From the NCBI RefSeq assembly GCF_027853915.1, contig NZ_JAQGLA010000006.1:124001-188000 (forward strand): a stretch of 64,000 nt of DNA, in the 5' to 3' direction. Position numbers and translations under genes: made by a program. The notes below the pieces were generated by a model that was given only the letters and a program-made list of their open reading frames with translations, made no database searches and was not told the DNA's origin. The first letter of the stretch is position 1, and the number at the start of each line of letters is the position of its first letter. Positions 58,101-64,000 of this stretch are shown one piece after another. This DNA is from Saccharopolyspora oryzae. GTDB taxonomy: Bacteria; Actinomycetota; Actinomycetes; Mycobacteriales; Pseudonocardiaceae.

Positions 58101-58691
58101 TCAGCGGCTGTACCAGAAGGCCTTGACGGTCGCCAGGAATTCGCGCCGGACGCCCCGCGCCGCGACCCGCTCCAGCCGCCGGTCGGCCGCCGCGTCGTGC
58201 CCGACGCCGTGGGCGTCCACGCCCAGCCGGCGGCACATCGCCACCGCGCGGCGCAGGTGGAACTGCGAGCTGATCACGGTCAGCTCGCGCAGGCCGAACT
58301 CCCCGGCCGCCCGGCGGCAGGACCGCCAAGTGTCCACACCGGACTCGTCGAGGACGATCGCGTCGGCCGGGACCCCGTGCGACAAGAGGTGGTACCGCAT
58401 CACGACGGGCTCGCTGAACCCCCGGGACTCGGGGCTGCCGCTGACGATGATCCGCTTGATCTTCCCGGCGTCGTACAGCTCCTTCGCGACGTTCAGCCGC
58501 CCCTGCAGGATCAGGCTGGGCGTGCCGTCCCAGCGAATCCCGGCGCCGAGCACCAGCCCGACCTCCGTCTCCGGCACGTCGGACAACGTCCGGATGCGGC
58601 GCGCGCTGCGCGCGAACGCCCACGCCGACGGCACCCCGGTGATCACACCGAGCCCGATCAGCGCCGAGATCCCAACCTTCAGCCGACCCAC
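58101..58691 (-). CDS. DUF218 (SanA/YdcF-like) membrane protein
   Basis: 196 residues. One N-terminal membrane segment, then GLVLGAGIRWDGTPSLILQG, VSGSPESRGFSE and ISSQFHLRRAVAMCRRLG, the DUF218 signature. In E. coli SanA affects envelope permeability and vancomycin resistance. GTG start. It may be co-oriented with PhoD upstream, but a terminator separates them. Confidence 0.85.
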   Translation of the reverse strand: MGRLKVGISALIGLGVITGVPSAWAFARSARRIRTLSDVPETEVGLVLGAGIRWDGTPSLILQGRLNVAKELYDAGKIKRIIVSGSPESRGFSEPVVMRYHLLSHGVPADAIVLDESGVDTWRSCRRAAGEFGLRELTVISSQFHLRRAVAMCRRLGVDAHGVGHDAAADRRLERVAARGVRREFLATVKAFWYSR

Positions 58692-58796
58692 GAACCAAGT
58701 GTGCCAGCCGCGGATCGGGTTCGGTGCCGCCCGCCGTCTCCCGCGCGCACCAGGACGTCGCCGAGCTGAGGACGGCGCTGTGCAGCCCGGACCCGC

Positions 58797-58842
58797 CCCG
58801 TGAGCACTTTGCGGGGCTATAGCACCAGAAAGTGCTCACGGG
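58797..58842 (-). terminator. GTGAG-armed terminator of phoD
   Basis: 14-bp perfect stem (58797-58810 with 58829-58842); arms and loop as in 20604-20649. Confidence 0.85.
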
Positions 58843-58860
58843 ACTCGACCAGCGGAACCG

Positions 58861-60435
58861 CTACACCGGGTTCAGCTTCGGGTTGCCGTCTTCGACGACG
58901 AACGACTTCGCCGTCTCCGCCGGGGCGTCCTTCTCGGTCACCTTCGCGAGCACGCGGTAGTCCGCGCGCAGCTCGCCCTCGGTGAACTTCGTGCGCACGT
59001 AACCCCGCCGGTCGGCGTAGAACTTCACGTGCGGGTTCTCCTTCAGCACGTCCTCGTTGCCGCCGCCCTCGCCGTCCCCGCCGCTGGTCACCGAGGTCGT
59101 GACGAACTCGGTGCCGACGGCGGGGGAGTCCGGGTCGTCGTGGGTGCGCTTGATCTCGGCGGCCCAGTGCCGGTGCACGTCACCGGTGAGCACGACGCCG
59201 TTGCGGACCGCGCTGTCGGCCATCGCGGTGGCGATCCGGTCGCGGTTGGCCACGTAGCCGTCCCAGGAGTCCATGCTGTACTTCTCGCCGTCGCCCGGTG
59301 TGCGGTCGAGCTTGGAGAAGAACACCTGCTGGCCCAGCACGTCCCAGCGCGCGGTCGTCTTCTGGAACCCGTCGAGGACCCACTTCTCCTGCTCCTCGCC
59401 GGTGAGCGACCGCTTCGGGTCCTCGCGCTCGGTGCAGCCGGACTGCCAGCCGTCGCCGCAGGCCTGGTCGTCGCGGTACTGGCGGGTGTCGAGCATGTGG
59501 AAGTTGACCAGCGAACCCCACTGGAGCCGCCGGTAGAGCTGCAGGTCGATGCCCGAGGGCTTCGCGGTGCTGCGCAGCGGCATGTTCTCGTAGTAGGCCC
59601 GGAAAGCGGCTTTCCGCCGGTCGAGGAACCCGTCGTCGGGCTTCTGCGGCGTCTCGTCGGCCCAGTTGTTCTGCACCTCGTGGTCGTCGAAGACCACCAC
59701 CCACGGCGCGGTCGCGTGCGCCAGCTGCAGGTCCGCGTCGGTCTTGTACTGGGCGTAGCGCTGCCGGTAGTTGGCCAGGGTGCGGGTTTCCGGCCCCACC
59801 ACCTCCCGCACGTCGCCGTCCTTGGCGGCGTACTCGTACTGGTAGTCGCCGAGGTGCAGGATCAGGTGCGGGTCGTCCTCGGCCATCCGGCGGTAGGCGG
59901 TGAAGTAGCCCTCGCCGTAGTGCGCGCAGGAGGCGAAGCACATGGTCAGCTCGCTGAGCGCGTCCGGTGCCGGGGTGGTGCGGGTGCGGCCGACCGGCGA
60001 GATCTCGCCTTCGGCGCGGAAGCGGTAGAAGTACTCGGCGCCGGGCTGCAGGCCTTCCAGCTCGACGTGCACGCTGTGCGCGTACTCCGGGGCGGCGTCG
60101 GTCTCGCCGCTCTGCACGATCTTGGTGAACTTCTCGTCCTCGGCGACTTCCCACTGCACCGGCACGACCTTGTCCGGCATGCCGCCGTGGCCGTCGTCGG
60201 CGGTCGGCTTCGGGGCGAGCCGCGTCCACAGCACGACCCCGTCGGGCATCGGGTCACCGGAGGCGACGCCGAGGGTGAACGGATCGGCGAGGCGGGGGAG
60301 GCCCGCGCCGGGCGAGGAGAGGGCGTTGGCGAGCGCGGAACTGCCGAGCGCGGTGGCCCCGAGCGCTGCCGCACCACCGAGGAGCACGGCGCGCCGGCTG
60401 ACCCGGCTGGATAACGGGACGGGGGATTCGTTCAT
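58861..60435 (-). CDS. phoD: Tat-exported alkaline phosphatase/phosphodiesterase PhoD
   Basis: 524 residues. The twin-arginine signal (SRRAVLLGGAAALGATALGS) directs folded export. PhoD motifs: FASCAHYGEGYF, LHLGDYQYEYA, FDDHEVQNNWADE and LTGDVHRHWAAE supply the iron-calcium site. ATG at 60435 is chosen because GGAGG lies 7 bases upstream; the adjacent GTG (60438) is only 4 bases away. It releases phosphate from organic esters outside the cell. Confidence 0.94.
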   Translation of the reverse strand: MNESPVPLSSRVSRRAVLLGGAAALGATALGSSALANALSSPGAGLPRLADPFTLGVASGDPMPDGVVLWTRLAPKPTADDGHGGMPDKVVPVQWEVAEDEKFTKIVQSGETDAAPEYAHSVHVELEGLQPGAEYFYRFRAEGEISPVGRTRTTPAPDALSELTMCFASCAHYGEGYFTAYRRMAEDDPHLILHLGDYQYEYAAKDGDVREVVGPETRTLANYRQRYAQYKTDADLQLAHATAPWVVVFDDHEVQNNWADETPQKPDDGFLDRRKAAFRAYYENMPLRSTAKPSGIDLQLYRRLQWGSLVNFHMLDTRQYRDDQACGDGWQSGCTEREDPKRSLTGEEQEKWVLDGFQKTTARWDVLGQQVFFSKLDRTPGDGEKYSMDSWDGYVANRDRIATAMADSAVRNGVVLTGDVHRHWAAEIKRTHDDPDSPAVGTEFVTTSVTSGGDGEGGGNEDVLKENPHVKFYADRRGYVRTKFTEGELRADYRVLAKVTEKDAPAETAKSFVVEDGNPKLNPV

Positions 60436-61100
60436 CACTGGTCCTCCAAGAACGTTTCCGGCGTTCGGTCGCCGGAAACTACCGGACTGTGATGAGGTCC
60501 ACGTGAATTTCTGACAAGACTGCCCCGTTCAGCCCAACCGGCTCAGCGTCGCTCGCGCGGCGACGCTGCTGCGATCGGGGAACTGCTGCTCGAAGTCGGA
60601 TTCTCCGCGTTGCCCGATGCGGCCGGCTCGGTGCACGAGAAGCGGCCACATCGGGACGGCCGGAGGTGATGATCAGGAACGTCGGGTTTTCAGCGCGGCC
60701 GGCTGGTCGGCTTCATTTCGGACGCCAACCGGCTCGGGTCGGCGGGCCGGGTGGGCCGGGCGGTCGCGCGGGTCGGGGGCGACGTTCCCACGGCCGGTTC
60801 GCTGGCTTGGAGAGGGCTGGCATGCCTGGCAACTTAGGGCACACAACGCCACTTCCGTGCACCGCCTCCGGGATTGGTGAGGTTTCCCGCATGTCGATCT
60901 ACCTGCGAAGATCACGCAGCGTAGATCATCTGTCACGACGTCCCAGGTGACGGCGCCGGAAGCCGCCGGAGTAGCGGTGCGAACCGGGACGAGCACGCCG
61001 GGTGGTCGCCCCGGTCCGCGGTTCGGGCATCGCGCCGACCTGCCGCTGAGGGGGTGCTGCGACACTCCGGCGAACGGGGGATGCGGGTGGTTGTTGAGCG
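60436..61100. other. Gene-free stretch between phoD and groES
   Basis: About 660 bases with only short unconvincing frames. One 12-bp hairpin with a bulge is present (60897-60908 with 60916-60928, GATCTAC-CTGCG arms). The phoD promoter must lie at the left end. Confidence 0.6.
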
Positions 61101-61127
61101 TTGGCACTCTCGTCGGTAGAGTGCTAG
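61101..61127. promoter_or_regulatory. CIRCE element (HrcA operator) of groES-groEL
   Basis: TTGGCACTC, 9 bases, GAGTGCTAG: the classic CIRCE inverted repeat (TTAGCACTC-N9-GAGTGCTAA) with one change on each side, 104 bases before groES. HrcA binding is expected. Confidence 0.95.
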
Positions 61128-61230
61128 CAGAACGGCGCCGCAGCGCCCCGGCACCCGCGACGGCGGGGAGCCACGGAGCCGTCTTAACCCAGACAACGCT
61201 TCGAAGGCCCCAGAAGGTGGAGGTCACACC

Positions 61231-61521
61231 GTGGCGAGCATCAAGCCGCTTGAGGACAAGATCGTCGTCCAGGCGAGCGAGGCCGAGACGACGACTGCGT
61301 CCGGCATCGTGATCCCGGACACCGCCAAGGAGAAGCCCCAGGAGGGCAAGGTTCTGGCCGTCGGCCCGGGTCGCGTGGACGACAAGGGAAACCGCATCCC
61401 CGTGGATGTCAAGGAGGGTGACGTCGTCATCTACTCCAAGTACGGCGGCACCGAGGTCAAGTACAACGGCGAGGAGTACCTGATCCTCTCCGCCCGCGAC
61501 GTGCTGGCCGTCGTCAACTGA
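61231..61521 (+). CDS. groES: Co-chaperonin GroES
   Basis: 96 residues. [20 protein letters not shown] (mobile loop region [16 protein letters not shown]) and the roof segments are typical. GTG start. It caps GroEL. A CIRCE element controls the operon. Confidence 0.97.
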   Translation: MASIKPLEDKIVVQASEAETTTASGIVIPDTAKEKPQEGKVLAVGPGRVDDKGNRIPVDVKEGDVVIYSKYGGTEVKYNGEEYLILSARDVLAVVN

Positions 61522-61544
61522 CGCACCCACGCGCGAAGCAGTAG

Positions 61545-61581
61545 CCGCCCCGGCGGTCCCGACCGCGGGACCCCGGGGCGG
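61545..61581 (+). terminator. Hairpin between groES and groEL
   Basis: CCGCCCCGG plus GGTCCC pair with GGGACC plus CCGGGGCGG, one bulged base, 6-base loop. No T tract; probably a partial terminator or processing site. Confidence 0.6.
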
Positions 61582-61638
61582 TCCCATGTCCGGGGTGCGA
61601 TGCCTCGGACGTGGAAAGACCAGATCAGGCACCTGTGA

Positions 61639-63279
<1,641 letters not shown>

Positions 63280-63340
63280 CCTGACGAGTTCCGCGGTGCG
63301 GGTCGGCTGAACGACCCGGCCCGCACCACAAGAACGCCAA

Positions 63341-63381
63341 GAGATCGGGGCGGCACCCAGCGCGGGTGCCGCCCCGATCTC
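63341..63381. terminator. Terminator of groES-groEL
   Basis: 18-bp perfect stem, 63341-63358 with 63364-63381. Confidence 0.9.
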
Positions 63382-63396
63382 CGTGTTCCGCTCCGC

Positions 63397-63436
63397 CCGG
63401 AGCCGAATGACGCCCCTCGTGGTCATTCGACTCCGG
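63397..63436 (-). terminator. Hairpin downstream of whiB3
   Basis: CCGGAG and CGAATGAC (63397-63411) pair with 63422-63436, one internal mismatch. Confidence 0.7.
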
Positions 63437-63474
63437 CGACCGGGGCTCCGACCGCCCCGATCAGCACAAGCGGG

Positions 63475-63780
63475 TCAGCTGGCCGCGACCGCCAGCTGCT
63501 GGCGCTTGCGCGCTTTGATGATCACTTCTCGCTCCGACTCCGACAGCCCGCCCCAGATGCCGTACGGCTCCTGCACAGCCAACGCGTGGGCGCGGCATTG
63601 AGCGATCACCGGGCAGTGCTGGCACACCTCTTTTGCCTTCGCCTCGCGCCGAGCTCGCGCCGGACCCCGCTCGCCGTCCGGATGAAAGAAGTACGCGCTG
63701 TCCATGCCTCGACAAGAACCTCGTATCTGCCAATCCCAGATATCGGCGTTCGGTCCTGGAAGACGTCGAGTGTCTGCCAT
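63475..63780 (-). CDS. whiB3: WhiB3/WhiD-type iron-sulfur regulator
   Basis: 101 residues. Four cysteines bind a 4Fe-4S cluster: SCRG, then VCQHCPVIAQC. RLPGPNADIWDWQIRGSCRG and the turn GIWGGLSESERE match WhiB3 of mycobacteria and WhiD of Streptomyces closely. It joins sigma factor region 4 and senses redox or NO. ATG at 63780; GGGAGGT lies 10 bases upstream. Convergent with groEL, as expected for this core block. Confidence 0.95.
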   Translation of the reverse strand: MADTRRLPGPNADIWDWQIRGSCRGMDSAYFFHPDGERGPARARREAKAKEVCQHCPVIAQCRAHALAVQEPYGIWGGLSESEREVIIKARKRQQLAVAAS

Positions 63781-63861
63781 TGCGACAACCACCTCCCACC
63801 GGTGGATCCCCTCCCTGCTGCGACGGGCCCGCCGCAGCCTCGCATGATCCGACCGTAGAAC

Positions 63862-63905
63862 CGCGCCAAAACTTGTTCAACCCTTATCGCGCCAAAACTT
63901 GTTCA
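63862..63905. promoter_or_regulatory. 18-base direct repeat upstream of whiB3
   Basis: CGCGCCAAAACTTGTTCA occurs exactly twice (63862-63879 and 63888-63905), 26 bases apart, about 80 bases before the whiB3 start. Confidence 0.7.
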
Positions 63906-64000
63906 TCATTGGAGTGATCTTTCGGCAGCGTGATCGAGAACCGACCGGCTTGCCCCGAACGGGCGGGAACCGGAATATGTCCGCGTGACGACGCGGCCGG

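Noticed and set aside
60485..60510. PHO box upstream of phoD
   Set aside because: Sequences like TTCACGT and CTCATCA are weakly similar to the Streptomyces repeat, but the 11-base direct repeat is not convincing.

Overview
The window is high-GC actinobacterial chromosome, most likely from the Pseudonocardiales and close to Saccharopolyspora. The reasons are strong GC bias at third codon positions, many GTG and some TTG starts, paired helix-turn-helix/DUF397 genes, DUF3558-type lipoproteins, a WhiB3/WhiD-type regulator, a CIRCE-controlled groES-groEL1 pair with a His-rich GroEL tail, and an ESX-4-type secretion locus. It reads as an ancestral actinobacterial core block, syntenic from memory with the Mycobacterium tuberculosis Rv3416-Rv3447c region, that has been opened by several accessory insertions.

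Layout. 0-10 kb: the 3' end of eccC4, a decayed duplicate of that 3' end, small secreted and regulatory genes, an EspG/lipoprotein/PPE-like operon, then an Hsp70-like type VII protein and the two WXG100 genes (EsxU/EsxT-like). 10.4-12.9 kb: rplM-rpsI and glmM. 12.9-20.6 kb: an accessory zone of small membrane proteins with Pro/Gln-rich tails and a second ESX-substrate operon. 20.6-28.7 kb: an alpha/beta hydrolase, glmS, nnr, alr, a second hydrolase, tsaE and a DedA-like gene. 28.7-52.6 kb: a large purine-breakdown and glyoxylate block lying between tsaE and tsaB. It holds a PhzF-like gene, an IclR regulator, aceB, a DUF6986 aldolase-like gene, a nitrilase-like gene, a kinase operon, a subtilase, an NCS2 permease, uricase, HIU hydrolase, OHCU decarboxylase, hyi, glxR, gcl, glycerate kinase, a GntR regulator, an MFS carrier and allantoinase. 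52.7-54.9 kb: tsaB-rimI-tsaD. 55-60.4 kb: secreted or exported enzymes (a PQQ-type sugar dehydrogenase fused to PKD and LGFP repeats, a DUF218 protein, PhoD). 61-63.8 kb: groES-groEL1 and whiB3.

The catabolic genes form a coherent route. Purines enter by the NCS2 permease; urate goes to HIU, OHCU and allantoin (uricase, UraH, UraD), then to allantoate (AllB). Glyoxylate released later goes to malate (AceB) or to tartronate semialdehyde and glycerate (Gcl, Hyi, GlxR, glycerate kinase). Allantoate and ureidoglycolate enzymes are not recognisable here. A shared inverted repeat (TCAACA-CTT-TGTTGA) precedes both uraD and allB, so they are probably co-regulated.

The most unusual content is intergenic. 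Three copies of a composite element combine an 18-bp palindrome (CAGTTTCAATTGAAACTG), two DnaA-box-like 9-mers 20 bp apart, and a long hairpin with an 8-nt loop; the palindrome and the hairpin also occur alone or in phased arrays. A 240-bp gap upstream of uraD is densely self-complementary, includes an 8-bp pseudoknot helix and ends in a terminator, and looks like an unrecognised structured RNA. Two ESX-type genes have decayed copies of their 3' ends nearby, each across an intervening minus-strand gene.
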